This document shows, one piece after another, positions 1 to 8,296 of a stretch of 64,000 nt of DNA. This DNA is from Candidatus Nitrosotalea sinensis (GTDB lineage: Archaea; Thermoproteota; Nitrososphaeria; Nitrososphaerales; Nitrosopumilaceae). Position 1 is the first letter of the stretch. Each line of letters starts with the position of its first letter. The position numbers were made by a program, and so were the translations under genes. Location: NCBI RefSeq assembly GCF_900143675.1, contig NZ_FRFC01000001.1:124001-188000 (forward strand), read 5' to 3'. The notes under the pieces are model-generated. The model saw only the letters and a program-made list of their open reading frames with translations, did not search any database and was not told where the DNA came from.

Positions 1-1482
1 CTCTGGAATTACGTTAAATGCGCAGAATGGTACAATTCTCAAGTCTGGTGTAAGATAGTGAATATCACATCTTTGGAGTCTCTCAAGGTCTTCGTTGTAC
101 TTGTCCTGGAAGTGCATCATTCCAAGGAACAATCCCTTGACATGCCAGGAGCCTACTGAGTTAAATGATCTCTTCATCAGTATGCTTCCAAACATCTTTG
201 CAAGGTCAAGACCTGCAGGCTGTTTCTTTTTATCGATAAAGCTTGATAGTTTTCTTACTACCTCAAGCATTGTAAAGTACTTGTTCTTGCCGGAGCGTAT
301 CTCTTCTGCCTTGTCTTCAAAGAGCTCAAGCATTCCTTGGATATCGGCAAATCTTGTCAATGGGACAAATTTCTTTGTCTCTGCATCTTCAAAGATGTAT
401 GTTCCTGCACCACATGCAAAGTGGATTGACAGTTCATACTTTGGTTTGCTTGAGAATGCTTCAATGACATTTGTTAGAGGCATGCAGCTTGGGACTGGGA
501 ACCAGTCATCTACTGTTACCTCACCATTTGTCTGCTCTTCAATTCTTTGTATACAGTCTGGTATTGTGATTCTGTATTTTTCACGCTCTTTCTTGCCCAT
601 TCTTCCTGTAAGGGAGACAGGCTGGAAGTTTACTGCGTGAACTACATCCATGTTCTTTTGTGCATATCGAATTATTGGGCCAAGTTCGTGATCATTGATT
701 GATTTGATTACAGTTGGGACAAATACTACAGTTGTTCCGGTCTTTCTTGCACTTTCTAGTGCATATGGAATCTCCCAATGGTTCTTTGGATTTGTTCTTG
801 GTGTTACACCATCAAAGCTGAGATACAAGTTGTTGACACCTGCAAGTCTGACTTCTCTCATTGCTTCTGGGTCTAACGCAAATCTGATTCCGTTGGTGTT
901 CATCTGTATGTGATCAACACCTTCTTGTTTCATTATTTTGATAACATCAACAATATCTTCTCTGAGCATTGGTTCACCACCAGTAATCTGCATCGAGTTT
1001 CCTGGGATTGGTCTTTCTGCCTTGAGTGTCTTCATCATTGCTCTTACTTGGTCTTGGGATGGTTCATACATGTATGCACCTTCTAGTCCCTTCTTTACAT
1101 AGAAGAAGCAGTACCAGCAAGTAAGATCACATCTGTTTGTAACTATCATGTTTGCAAGTCCACTGTGGGACAAGTGATTGGAACATAGACCACAGTTGTT
1201 TGGACAGGAGCACTTGTCAATCATTACGTTTGGAGCATGTGCACCCTTGCCGTCAATCCAGTATGTACTGAATTTCTTGTACATATCATAAGAGCCAAAA
1301 TAGAGTTCTTCACATTCGCCGTGTGTTGGGCAGGTCTTTGTCATGAAGACCTTGCCATCTCTTTCGAAAACTTCTGCGTCAAGTATCATGTTACAGTCAG
1401 GACAGATACTCTGAGTAAATCTTATAGTTGATTTCTTTCCTAGAGTAGGAGTCTTCTGATTAGATATCTGAATTAATTCCAT
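1..1482 (-). CDS. tes: Radical SAM enzyme, tetraether lipid synthase (Tes)-like, C-terminus cut by window edge
   Basis: Translated by hand from the minus strand; 494 codons are visible and the frame stays open to base 1. The N-terminus has a CPDC...CPTHGE metal-binding pair, then a C-x-C-x3-C-x2-C cluster (CSCPNNCGLC), then a radical SAM core with CDLTCWYCFFY and GGEP. This order matches my memory of MJ0619-type Tes enzymes, which join two archaeol chains to make GDGT membrane lipids using SAM and Fe-S clusters. Those proteins are about 500 residues, so little should be missing. The ATG at 1482 lies about 27 bases below a TATA-like box, which suggests a leaderless transcript. It is divergent from the TrmB-type regulator. 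Assignment to Tes rather than another radical SAM subgroup is by motif only. Confidence 0.75.
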   Translation of the reverse strand, partial: MELIQISNQKTPTLGKKSTIRFTQSICPDCNMILDAEVFERDGKVFMTKTCPTHGECEELYFGSYDMYKKFSTYWIDGKGAHAPNVMIDKCSCPNNCGLCSNHLSHSGLANMIVTNRCDLTCWYCFFYVKKGLEGAYMYEPSQDQVRAMMKTLKAERPIPGNSMQITGGEPMLREDIVDVIKIMKQEGVDHIQMNTNGIRFALDPEAMREVRLAGVNNLYLSFDGVTPRTNPKNHWEIPYALESARKTGTTVVFVPTVIKSINDHELGPIIRYAQKNMDVVHAVNFQPVSLTGRMGKKEREKYRITIPDCIQRIEEQTNGEVTVDDWFPVPSCMPLTNVIEAFSSKPKYELSIHFACGAGTYIFEDAETKKFVPLTRFADIQGMLELFEDKAEEIRSGKNKYFTMLEVVRKLSSFIDKKKQPAGLDLAKMFGSILMKRSFNSVGSWHVKGLFLGMMHFQDKYNEDLERLQRCDIHYLTPDLRIVPFCAFNVIPE

Positions 1483-1507
1483 GTCTTATACGCATATCTT
1501 AGGAGAT

Positions 1508-1517
1508 AGTATTTAAT
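1508..1517 (-). promoter_or_regulatory. TATA box for the Tes-like gene
   Basis: On the minus strand the box reads ATTAAATAC and lies 26-35 bases before the ATG at 1482, the usual archaeal TBP spacing for a leaderless mRNA. Seen in sequence; start site inferred. Confidence 0.45.
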
Positions 1518-1580
1518 CAATTTCCTACAAGACACCAGATGAATTAGTAGATCCTGTTCGTGGAATGACTGAGATCCTAG

Positions 1581-1590
1581 ACATATATAA
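1581..1590 (+). promoter_or_regulatory. TATA box for the TrmB-like regulator
   Basis: ACATATATAA ends 24 bases before the GTG at 1614. This spacing predicts transcription starting at or next to the start codon and supports the GTG choice. Confidence 0.5.
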
Positions 1591-1613
1591 CAAGAATATC
1601 GATCAACTGTACT

Positions 1614-2396
1614 GTGAACCTCTCTGATAAGACAAGAAAGGCGCTGGAAAAAATAGGCCTTACAAGTTATGAAATAAAAACATATTCGTCATTGCTAAAG
1701 ACAGGACCAATTACTGCATCCGATCTCAGTCAAAAATCAGGGGTCCCGTATTCAAAGATATACGAGGTTTTAGGTACGCTTGAGGAGAAGGGTTGGATAG
1801 GCTCTGACGATTCAAGGCCTACGCAATATTTTGCAAAATCACCAGCAACTGCAATCCAGACATCAAGGCAGCAGTTTGAGACGGAATTTAAAAATAATGA
1901 AAATATCGTACTCAAAGAACTCACTCCTCTTTATGAGCAGAGTGGCATAAGTGAAAAGCCGGACATTTGGATAATTTCAGGTGTAATCAACATTGCAACA
2001 AAGATACTTGAGATGGTTGATTCTTGCAGAAGTGAGGTGATGATTGCCATACCCAAAGTAGCAGAAGAGCTTGCAAAAGAAGCTCTTCCAAAACTTCGAC
2101 TGCTCCATGACAGGGGGGTGGACATTACTATTCTAGTATCAGAGGATGTTGATTCAGAAACGCTCAAGTCTCTTTCAAGGCTTGCAACAGTCAAGGTCAA
2201 AAAGGGATTGTTTGGTGGAGGTATAATATCTGACAAGAGGTACGTGGTGTTGCTTTTAGGTGAGGAGCTTGGGACAACCGGTACAAAAGAGGCAGTTGCA
2301 ATATGGGCAGATCATTCAGGCTTGGCAGGCTTTGCAAGGGAATATTTTGAATACTTGTTAAAAGAATCAAAAGACGTAAAATCAACCAAGGTTTAG
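1614..2396 (+). CDS. TrmB-family transcriptional regulator
   Basis: 260 residues from a GTG start. Residues 1-80 form a TrmB-type winged helix (KIGLTSYEIKTYSSLL, then SGVPYSKIYEVLGTLEEKGW). The rest matches the usual TrmB effector half, a PLD-like fold, where sugars bind in characterised members. TrmB proteins control sugar transport and metabolism in some archaea, but Nitrososphaerota carry many copies of unknown target. It ends 8 bases before the DtxR-type gene, so the two are probably cotranscribed. No effector can be named from sequence. Confidence 0.82.
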   Translation: MNLSDKTRKALEKIGLTSYEIKTYSSLLKTGPITASDLSQKSGVPYSKIYEVLGTLEEKGWIGSDDSRPTQYFAKSPATAIQTSRQQFETEFKNNENIVLKELTPLYEQSGISEKPDIWIISGVINIATKILEMVDSCRSEVMIAIPKVAEELAKEALPKLRLLHDRGVDITILVSEDVDSETLKSLSRLATVKVKKGLFGGGIISDKRYVVLLLGEELGTTGTKEAVAIWADHSGLAGFAREYFEYLLKESKDVKSTKV

Positions 2397-2403
2397 TGGA
2401 ATC

Positions 2404-2844
2404 ATGAAAGATCAAGAAGTCTTGTTTGTTGGAACTGCTGAAGCAGAACATGTAGAGATGTACCTAAAGGCAATATGGCACATCAAGGAAGGAGGGGATC
2501 CTGTAAAGATAAGCACCATTGCCAAGATGCTAAATGTAAGACAGCCAAGTGTTGTCCAGATGTTAAAGAAACTAAATGAATCAAAGCTTGTCAACTATAA
2601 CAAGAGCGGTGTCTCGCTGACAAAAAATGGCGAGGAGATTGGCTCCAACATGATGCGAAACAGTAGATTACTTGAGGTACTCATGGATAGCGCATTAAAG
2701 GTGGACATTGATGAAGAGATGGTTTGTGGAATAGAGCACCATATGAGTCCCCAGTTTACAGATGCATTGTGCACTATGCTAAAACATCCAAGAAAGTGTC
2801 CACACAACAATGACATACCTCGTGGAAACTGCTGCAAGAACTAA
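2404..2844 (+). CDS. DtxR/MntR-family metal-dependent repressor
   Basis: 146 residues. An N-terminal winged helix (HVEMYLKAIWHI, then RQPSVVQMLKKL) is followed by a dimerisation/metal region with the family's C-x2-E-H motif (VCGIEHHMS, about residues 106-114). The tail CPHNNDIPRGNCC adds three cysteines and a histidine. DtxR-family proteins repress uptake or storage genes when Fe(II) or Mn(II) is bound. There is no SH3-like third domain, so it is closer to the short MntR form. Probably in one transcript with the upstream TrmB-type gene. Metal identity is not predictable here. Confidence 0.82.
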   Translation: MKDQEVLFVGTAEAEHVEMYLKAIWHIKEGGDPVKISTIAKMLNVRQPSVVQMLKKLNESKLVNYNKSGVSLTKNGEEIGSNMMRNSRLLEVLMDSALKVDIDEEMVCGIEHHMSPQFTDALCTMLKHPRKCPHNNDIPRGNCCKN

Positions 2845-2877
2845 GGGTTATATCACAGATTGGGACAACGATAGCAA

Positions 2878-3033
2878 ATGACATGTTTTTGCGGATGTGA
2901 AACTTTTGTCAAGGATTCCAATGGGTTCAAGGTTGGATGTGTCAAGTGCCATCATGGAGCACAGAACCACGAGCAGAGCTTCAAGCTAAAACCATTGGAA
3001 GAGGGAGCCCAGAAGAGAGGCTCTCTATCTTAG
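2878..3033 (+). CDS. Small CxC/CxxC putative zinc-binding protein, 51 aa
   Basis: A 51-residue frame found by hand, beginning MTCFCGCETF and containing GCVKCHHG. Its Cys-x-Cys-x-Cys and Cys-x2-Cys-His-His groups are spaced like a small treble-clef or ribbon zinc site. A TATA-like GGTTATATC at 2846-2854 lies 24-32 bases before the ATG, consistent with a leaderless mRNA. It fits exactly between the DtxR-type gene and the convergent yjbQ gene, with a 2-base gap to the latter. Function unknown; the cysteine pattern and promoter are the only support. Confidence 0.55.
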   Translation: MTCFCGCETFVKDSNGFKVGCVKCHHGAQNHEQSFKLKPLEEGAQKRGSLS

Positions 3034-3035
3034 AG

Positions 3036-3455
3036 TCACTCTCCAATTACTTTGACAAGAACTCGTTTTGGTCTGTTGCCGTCAAATTCTCCGTAAAAGA
3101 TTTGCTCCCATGGGCCAAAGTCAAGCTGGCCCTTTGTTATTGCAACTACAACCTCTCTTCCCATAACTTGTCTTTTTAGGTGTGCATCGGCATTGTCTTC
3201 TCCGGTATCGTTGTGTCGGTATTGAGATATTGGTTCATGCGGTGCGATTTCTTCAAGCCACTTTTCATAATCATGGTGCAGCCCGCCCTCGTTATCGTTG
3301 ATAAATACACTAGCAGTGATGTGCATTGCATTTACAAGACATAGTCCTTCCTTGATTGTGCTTTTTTGAATTATCTTTCGTACATCAGGTGTGATGTTGA
3401 CAAAGCCTCTCCTTGATGGTACATTGTATGTAAGATATTCGGTGTGGGATTTCAT
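3036..3455 (-). CDS. YjbQ/UPF0047 family protein
   Basis: 139 residues from the ATG at 3455. The frame stays open upstream to 3524, but family members begin with an MKSHTEYL-like sequence, so I chose the inner start. Conserved features include [22 protein letters not shown] and the C-terminal VLVKVIGE. YjbQ proteins form trimers; some show weak thiamine-phosphate synthase activity when overproduced, and the physiological role is unsettled. Histidines in AMHITAS and in [18 protein letters not shown] are the expected metal or active-site residues. Confidence 0.85.
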   Translation of the reverse strand: MKSHTEYLTYNVPSRRGFVNITPDVRKIIQKSTIKEGLCLVNAMHITASVFINDNEGGLHHDYEKWLEEIAPHEPISQYRHNDTGEDNADAHLKRQVMGREVVVAITKGQLDFGPWEQIFYGEFDGNRPKRVLVKVIGE

Positions 3456-3629
3456 GGTATAGCAAGACACCACATATGGATAAAAATCAAGTGCAGGCTC
3501 AGAACTCAAGATCCTTCTCATCAAATCAAATGGATTTGGTCATCAATGCCTGCAATGAAATAATTTTGTTTGTTCCTACTTGAGTCTTTCAAGAAGCTTG
3601 ATAAAAGGCGGCTGGATTGCTAGAGACAA

Positions 3630-4055
3630 ATGGTAACAATCGATGCAACGTGTTCACTTGAAAGTTTTAGGAAGTTTGTTATCCTAAGTACATGCAACTC
3701 GTTTATACCCGAGAGTTACATGGACGACTATGAAGTATTTCCAGAACGCGAGACATCACCGGGCTTGATTTACGTAGAAGCAGCAGACAAGGTTACCCTC
3801 AAAAAGATTCGCGACATGACTTTTGTAAATGCCAAGGAAGTGCTTGGAATAATATATTCATCAAAGAGCGGTAACACCAATCTCAAGTGGAGACAGGTAC
3901 GAAGAAACACAGGCAAGGTGGTAGGTGATGCTTCAACCAACACGCTTGTCAACTTGACTGAATCTGGAGTCATAACACAAGAATGGGTCCAGAACTATCT
4001 GAGGAAAAAGGCAGAGGAAAAAAAGCAGGTCAAGACTGACGAGATTTCAAACTAG
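3630..4055 (+). CDS. Conserved-looking protein of unknown function, 141 aa
   Basis: Not recognised. The protein is soluble, without signal peptide or membrane segment. An N-terminal half with many aromatic and acidic residues is followed by GNTNLKWRQVRRNTGK and a Lys-rich C-terminal helix. It is codirectional with pelota 45 bases downstream, so the two could share a transcript, which would fit an RNA- or ribosome-related role. That is neighbourhood inference only. Codon use resembles the neighbouring genes. Confidence 0.6.
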   Translation: MVTIDATCSLESFRKFVILSTCNSFIPESYMDDYEVFPERETSPGLIYVEAADKVTLKKIRDMTFVNAKEVLGIIYSSKSGNTNLKWRQVRRNTGKVVGDASTNTLVNLTESGVITQEWVQNYLRKKAEEKKQVKTDEISN

Positions 4056-4100
4056 ATTACTTTTCTTTTTTATTATAGTTCTGTTCTAGAGAATAACTAG

Positions 4101-5153
4101 TTGATAACAAAAAAAATAGATGACAATTCAGTATCACTCATACCAGAAGAGTCTGACGACTTGTTTACGCTAAGGAGGGTAATAGATAGTGGAGACAAGA
4201 TAGTTGGGGATACGTCTCGTGTTGTAAAACAGGAAAAAGACTTTGCAAGGCCAGACAAGGGGGAGAGGATAAAGATTCGAGTTGCACTAGATGTTGAGAA
4301 AATTTCTATTGACGATGTGGTGGACAGACTGCGAGTCCAGGGAACAATACTAGAATCGGACAATCCGTCAGTGAGCAAGGGGACTCACCATTCTCTTACA
4401 TTAAAGATTGGGGATGCGATAACTCTGACAAAGAAGAATTGGACTGAGATTGGGAAAAAACTTGTCTTTGGAAAAAAAGATCAGGGTACGTTTGTTCTTG
4501 TTTCAATAGATACAACGGACTGTGGTCTTGGGAGGTTGAGCGGTACACATCTCAAGTTGTTGCCAAACATGTACTCGGGTGCAAGTGGGAAAAGATACAA
4601 GACCAAGTTTAACATTGAGGAATTTTTCAAGGATGTATCAAGTGCTATATCCACAATAACTCGGGACGGTGATGGTATCATTGTATTTGGTCCGGGGGAG
4701 ACAAAAAAGAGGCTTGCAAACTTTCTTGGAGAGATTCCGTCTGTCAAGGTGCACAAGATTCAGGTAGTTGATGGGATTGATGCGTCAGGGGAAGATGGGA
4801 TTTACACGTTTATCAAGTCTGACATCATGAAGCAGACATTGCATGAGAGTAAGATTGCAAAGGTTTCATCCATACTAGATGAAACAATGGCAAGGGCAAA
4901 CAAGAAGAGCAACAAGTTTACGATGGGCTTTGAGGAGACATCAAGGGCAAACTCTGCTGGTGCAGTAGAATCTATGGTTTTCTCTGACAAAATATTTGAG
5001 AACCAGGATGAGGACAAGGTGATAGAGTTTCTAAATCAGGTAGAGGCAAAAGGAGCTCAGGTGTATGCAGTTGATTCTACTACGGATGCGGGACTGAGGG
5101 TGTCAGCTCTTGGAGGAGTTGTGTCTCTTCTTAGGTTTGCCCTTCAGGGTTGA
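4101..5153 (+). CDS. pelA: Pelota/Dom34, ribosome rescue factor
   Basis: 350 residues from a TTG start. Domain order follows the family: an N-terminal Sm-like domain (residues 1-130, with SLIPEESDDLFTLRRVI and HHSLTLKIGDAI), a central eRF1-2-like domain, and a C-terminal eRF1-3-like domain ending near VYAVDSTTDAGLRVSALGG. The central domain lacks the GGQ of true release factors, as expected. With ABCE1 and an aEF1A-type GTPase, Pelota splits stalled ribosomes during mRNA surveillance. Its 3' end overlaps the convergent cutA gene by 51 bases. Confidence 0.95.
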   Translation: MITKKIDDNSVSLIPEESDDLFTLRRVIDSGDKIVGDTSRVVKQEKDFARPDKGERIKIRVALDVEKISIDDVVDRLRVQGTILESDNPSVSKGTHHSLTLKIGDAITLTKKNWTEIGKKLVFGKKDQGTFVLVSIDTTDCGLGRLSGTHLKLLPNMYSGASGKRYKTKFNIEEFFKDVSSAISTITRDGDGIIVFGPGETKKRLANFLGEIPSVKVHKIQVVDGIDASGEDGIYTFIKSDIMKQTLHESKIAKVSSILDETMARANKKSNKFTMGFEETSRANSAGAVESMVFSDKIFENQDEDKVIEFLNQVEAKGAQVYAVDSTTDAGLRVSALGGVVSLLRFALQG

Positions 5154-5450
5154 GTCTTGCAGCCACTTGAGATATGGTATGTTGATATCATCTGGTTTTA
5201 TTTCTGCAATTTCTGGAACTTCATATGGATGAGTTTTTGCAATCTCTTTTTTGAGTGATTGTTTTGATTTTGATGTAGTCTTGAATAGTGCAAGAAATTC
5301 TCCAGAATCATGGATTTTTCCTTGCCAGAAATAGACGGAATTTATTTTAGTATAGTTGACACAGGCTGCCAGTTTTTTTTCTACCATATGATGTGCGACC
5401 TTTGAGATTGATTTTGCGTCAGGATATGTGGATACAATTATGACTCCCAT
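5103..5450 (-). CDS. cutA: CutA1 family protein
   Basis: 115 residues from the inner ATG at 5450; the frame is open to 5489, but family proteins start just before the VIIVSTYPD strand. Typical motifs are KLAACVNYT, SVYFWQGKI and THPYEVPEI. CutA1 forms very stable trimers related to PII signalling proteins and was linked to copper tolerance in E. coli, though its actual function is unresolved. The Lys-rich tail, GKPKKRHNSSKS, lies in the part that overlaps pelota on the other strand. Confidence 0.92.
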   Translation of the reverse strand: MGVIIVSTYPDAKSISKVAHHMVEKKLAACVNYTKINSVYFWQGKIHDSGEFLALFKTTSKSKQSLKKEIAKTHPYEVPEIAEIKPDDINIPYLKWLQDSTLKGKPKKRHNSSKS

Positions 5451-5494
5451 AGCAACCGATAAATTTGCCCTGACTAAAAAGAGTATCAATTAAC

Positions 5495-6697
5495 TTGGCT
5501 CTTGATTTTTTGACGCATAATTCTATAATCTATGTCTTGATTGCATGGGTAATTGTTTTTGCAATTGCCAAGGCATCCAAGCTTGATAAACATGGTTTTG
5601 AGATAAAGCCGTACAGCTTGACATACAAGAATCAAAATGTCCAGCTTGCATTGACACGAATTTTGAACAAGACCCAGCGTGCGACAAGAATTTTTTCAAA
5701 CACAAGTGTGGTTTTGGGGTTTGTGATGATGGGGGCTGCATTTTGGTACTTGGCATCAAATCTCTCAAACTTTTTTGTAAAACCAGAATCTTTCTCAGAG
5801 ATGACTGTATTAATCCCAGGTGTGACAATACAGTCAAGTGCAAATATCATCTACTTTTTGCTCTCAGTTCCTATCGTACTTGTGATACATGAAGGAGCAC
5901 ACGGAATAGTTGCAACATTGGAAAAAATAAAGATAAAGACAGGAGGATTTGCGGTCTTTATTGCATTGTTTGCAGGGTTTGTGGAACCAGACGAGGAAGA
6001 GTTTTCCAAGGCAAAAAAGATTTCACGTCTTAGAGTGATAGGTGCAGGTGCCACATCAAATGTTTTGTTTTCATTCATAATTGCAGGACTGTTGATATTC
6101 AATCCGTCATTTGCACTTGTGATGCCAGACCCAATCAAGGGAATGTTTTACCATGATCCGCTTGGTGTACCCATAATATCTGTCACAGATGGTTCTGGTG
6201 CACAAAAGGCCGGTCTGCAAAAAGATGACATCATAACTTCAATAGATGGAAATAAAATTTCACTGCCGCAAGACTTTGCCAAGGTAAAGCTAAAGCCCGG
6301 AGACACTACAACAGTATCAGTACTGCGGTACGGGAAGGCATTGCAGATTCCTGTTGTTGTCACAGCTTCAAAAGATGACCCGACAAAGGGAATGCTTGGA
6401 ATATTACGGGCAGCACTTCCGTCATACCAACCTGTAGTGCCATACTATATTCATTGGAGCCCGGAGGTGTTCATGTTCTTGTTGTGGATGTGGATGCTTT
6501 CATTTTTCATAGGAATATTCAACATGCTGCCATTGCCGATACTTGATGGTGGCAAGTTTATTCACACCATAATTGAGAAAAAGATTTCAGAAAAAGCACT
6601 AAAGGGTGCCATGATGTCACTTTATGGTGTAACTTTTGTCTTGTTTGGGTTGAACATTGCACTTTCTGCAGTAAAGTCTGGATTTATTACAATTTAG
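5495..6697 (+). CDS. M50 site-2 protease with PDZ domain
   Basis: 400 residues from a TTG start. It is multi-pass, with zinc motif HEGAH at residues 132-136 in a membrane helix, a PDZ domain at roughly 215-300 (DGSGAQKAGLQKDDIITSIDGNKI), and the third-ligand motif PILDGGKF near residue 350. S2P enzymes cut transmembrane substrates such as membrane-tethered regulators within the bilayer. The active site is complete. It is divergent from cutA with about 44 bases between starts, so each promoter must overlap the other. The substrate is unknown. Confidence 0.92.
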   Translation: MALDFLTHNSIIYVLIAWVIVFAIAKASKLDKHGFEIKPYSLTYKNQNVQLALTRILNKTQRATRIFSNTSVVLGFVMMGAAFWYLASNLSNFFVKPESFSEMTVLIPGVTIQSSANIIYFLLSVPIVLVIHEGAHGIVATLEKIKIKTGGFAVFIALFAGFVEPDEEEFSKAKKISRLRVIGAGATSNVLFSFIIAGLLIFNPSFALVMPDPIKGMFYHDPLGVPIISVTDGSGAQKAGLQKDDIITSIDGNKISLPQDFAKVKLKPGDTTTVSVLRYGKALQIPVVVTASKDDPTKGMLGILRAALPSYQPVVPYYIHWSPEVFMFLLWMWMLSFFIGIFNMLPLPILDGGKFIHTIIEKKISEKALKGAMMSLYGVTFVLFGLNIALSAVKSGFITI

Positions 6698-6703
6698 GAA
6701 AAA

Positions 6704-8089
6704 TCATACCCGTGCAAGAAACTTGCCATAGCCTGGTTTGCCGATAATTATGCCATCATCTGCAATGAGGTTTCCTCGAACAAGTGTCTTTACAGGCCAG
6801 CCCTTGAGGGACCATCCTTCGTATACGTTATAATCTGAAAATCCGTCAATGGTATTAGCAGATACTTTGGATTCTTTTTTTAGGTCAACTAGAACCAGGT
6901 CTGCATCAGAGCCCTTTTGGATTATGCCCTTTTGTGGATACATGCCAAATATTTTGGCAGTGTTGAGGCTTGTCATATATGACAATTGGGGCAGAGTTAT
7001 CTTCCCCTTGTTGACTCCTTCGCTTAGGAGAAGCGGGAGCATGGTTCCCATTCCTGGAAATCCTGCAAGTGCGCCCCAGACATTGTCTCCGCCAAGTTTT
7101 AGTTGCAATCTGTTTGCAACGTGATCAGTTCCTATGGTGTCTATTCTGTTGTTTTGTATCTCATTCCAGACAGATTCTACATCCTTTGTAGAGCGTATGG
7201 GTGGCATTACTTTGGCAAGGTACCCTTTTTGGGATTCGTATGATAATGTAAGATAATGAGGACATGTCTCGACGTATATTTTGGTGCCATTTCTTTTCTC
7301 TTCTGCGATTGCATCAATTGCTGCTTTTGATCCTATATGGACAAAATATAGAGTGCAGCCAAACTTTCTTGCAAGCTCTGACACTGTCTTGATTGATTTT
7401 ACTTCAGAATCTGCAGGCCTGCTCTGGGACCATGCGGCAAGTCCGTCCATGTTTTTTTCTTTGGCAGTATGTATCCCGCAGGAGCACATGTGATAGTCTT
7501 CGGCATGAACAAGGACCGAACAATTTAATGATGCTGCAGTCTGGATTATTTTTGTTATCATGTCTAGTGTCATCTCTACATGAGCTTCTCGTAGGGACTT
7601 GTCGCCTGGCTGCATGTCCATGTAGACATGACCAATTTCTTCTCCTAGATTCATGTATATCTTAAAAGAAGAGATTCCTTTGGTTTTACAAAATTCCATC
7701 TCGTCTATCTGTGGTTTTTCAAGTATGGATGCATGAATTGTATAATCTACATAGTGTGCCTTTGAGCTCTCCTCTAGATGAGCTTGAAGATTTCTCCGGT
7801 ACGAGCCGCCCATACGGAGCATTCGCATCATTGTTGTTACTCCACCTATTGCAGCAACTTTTGATTCTGTAAGAGCAGCCTGCTCAATTGGGGAGTAGAC
7901 TCCATAGTGTATGTGTGGGTCAATGACTCCTGGGAGGCAGACAAGGCCGTCTCCTTTTATTTTCAGATCAGATGCAGGAAGGTCATTTGTGATATCAGTG
8001 ATTTTTCCGTCATTGATTACAATGTTTCTGTCTATTACGGTATTTTGGAGAACAACATGTGATCCTGTGATTACTGCATCTACAGTCAT
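6704..8089 (-). CDS. Dihydroorotase/hydantoinase-type amidohydrolase
   Basis: 461 residues, cyclic amidohydrolase fold. The full binuclear metal site is visible: H59 and H61 in DPHIHYG, K142 in SFKIYM (the carbamylated lysine of this family), H194 in LVHAEDY, H250 in YFVHIGS and D321 in GTDHVAN. The candidates are dihydroorotase (pyrimidine synthesis), allantoinase or dihydropyrimidinase. The length near 460 and the sequence around K142 look more like the hydantoinase/allantoinase side than a compact dihydroorotase. It is convergent with the protease gene, 6 bases apart. Substrate not decided. Confidence 0.85.
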   Translation of the reverse strand: MTVDAVITGSHVVLQNTVIDRNIVINDGKITDITNDLPASDLKIKGDGLVCLPGVIDPHIHYGVYSPIEQAALTESKVAAIGGVTTMMRMLRMGGSYRRNLQAHLEESSKAHYVDYTIHASILEKPQIDEMEFCKTKGISSFKIYMNLGEEIGHVYMDMQPGDKSLREAHVEMTLDMITKIIQTAASLNCSVLVHAEDYHMCSCGIHTAKEKNMDGLAAWSQSRPADSEVKSIKTVSELARKFGCTLYFVHIGSKAAIDAIAEEKRNGTKIYVETCPHYLTLSYESQKGYLAKVMPPIRSTKDVESVWNEIQNNRIDTIGTDHVANRLQLKLGGDNVWGALAGFPGMGTMLPLLLSEGVNKGKITLPQLSYMTSLNTAKIFGMYPQKGIIQKGSDADLVLVDLKKESKVSANTIDGFSDYNVYEGWSLKGWPVKTLVRGNLIADDGIIIGKPGYGKFLARV

Positions 8090-8165
8090 CTGCAGATTTT
8101 GTTGAAAACCCGGTATTATGTCTTGACTAAATGAATAAAAGAAGATGGTTTTCTTGATAAGAAAA

Positions 8166-8238
8166 GGGCCGGTGGTCTAGTGGTAGTGACGCCGCGTTCG
8201 CAACGCGGATGTCGGGGGTTCAAATCCCCCCCGGTCCA
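8166..8238 (+). tRNA. tRNA-Ala (anticodon CGC)
   Basis: A full cloverleaf folds by eye: acceptor GGGCCGG/CCGGTCC, D-arm GTC...GAC, anticodon stem CCGCG/CGCGG around TTCGCAA, and T-arm GGGGG-TTCAAAT-CCCCC. The acceptor contains the G3-U70 pair that marks alanine tRNAs. The discriminator is A. No encoded CCA and no intron. Confidence 0.95.
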
Positions 8239-8296
8239 TACATTATATTTTGAAAAAAGATGTTTAGATTTTGTCGGTAATTTTTGATCTAGTAAC

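Noticed and set aside
3456-3524. N-terminal extension of the YjbQ protein
   Set aside because: Family members begin at the MKSHTEYL-like sequence; the upstream residues look like untranslated sequence.
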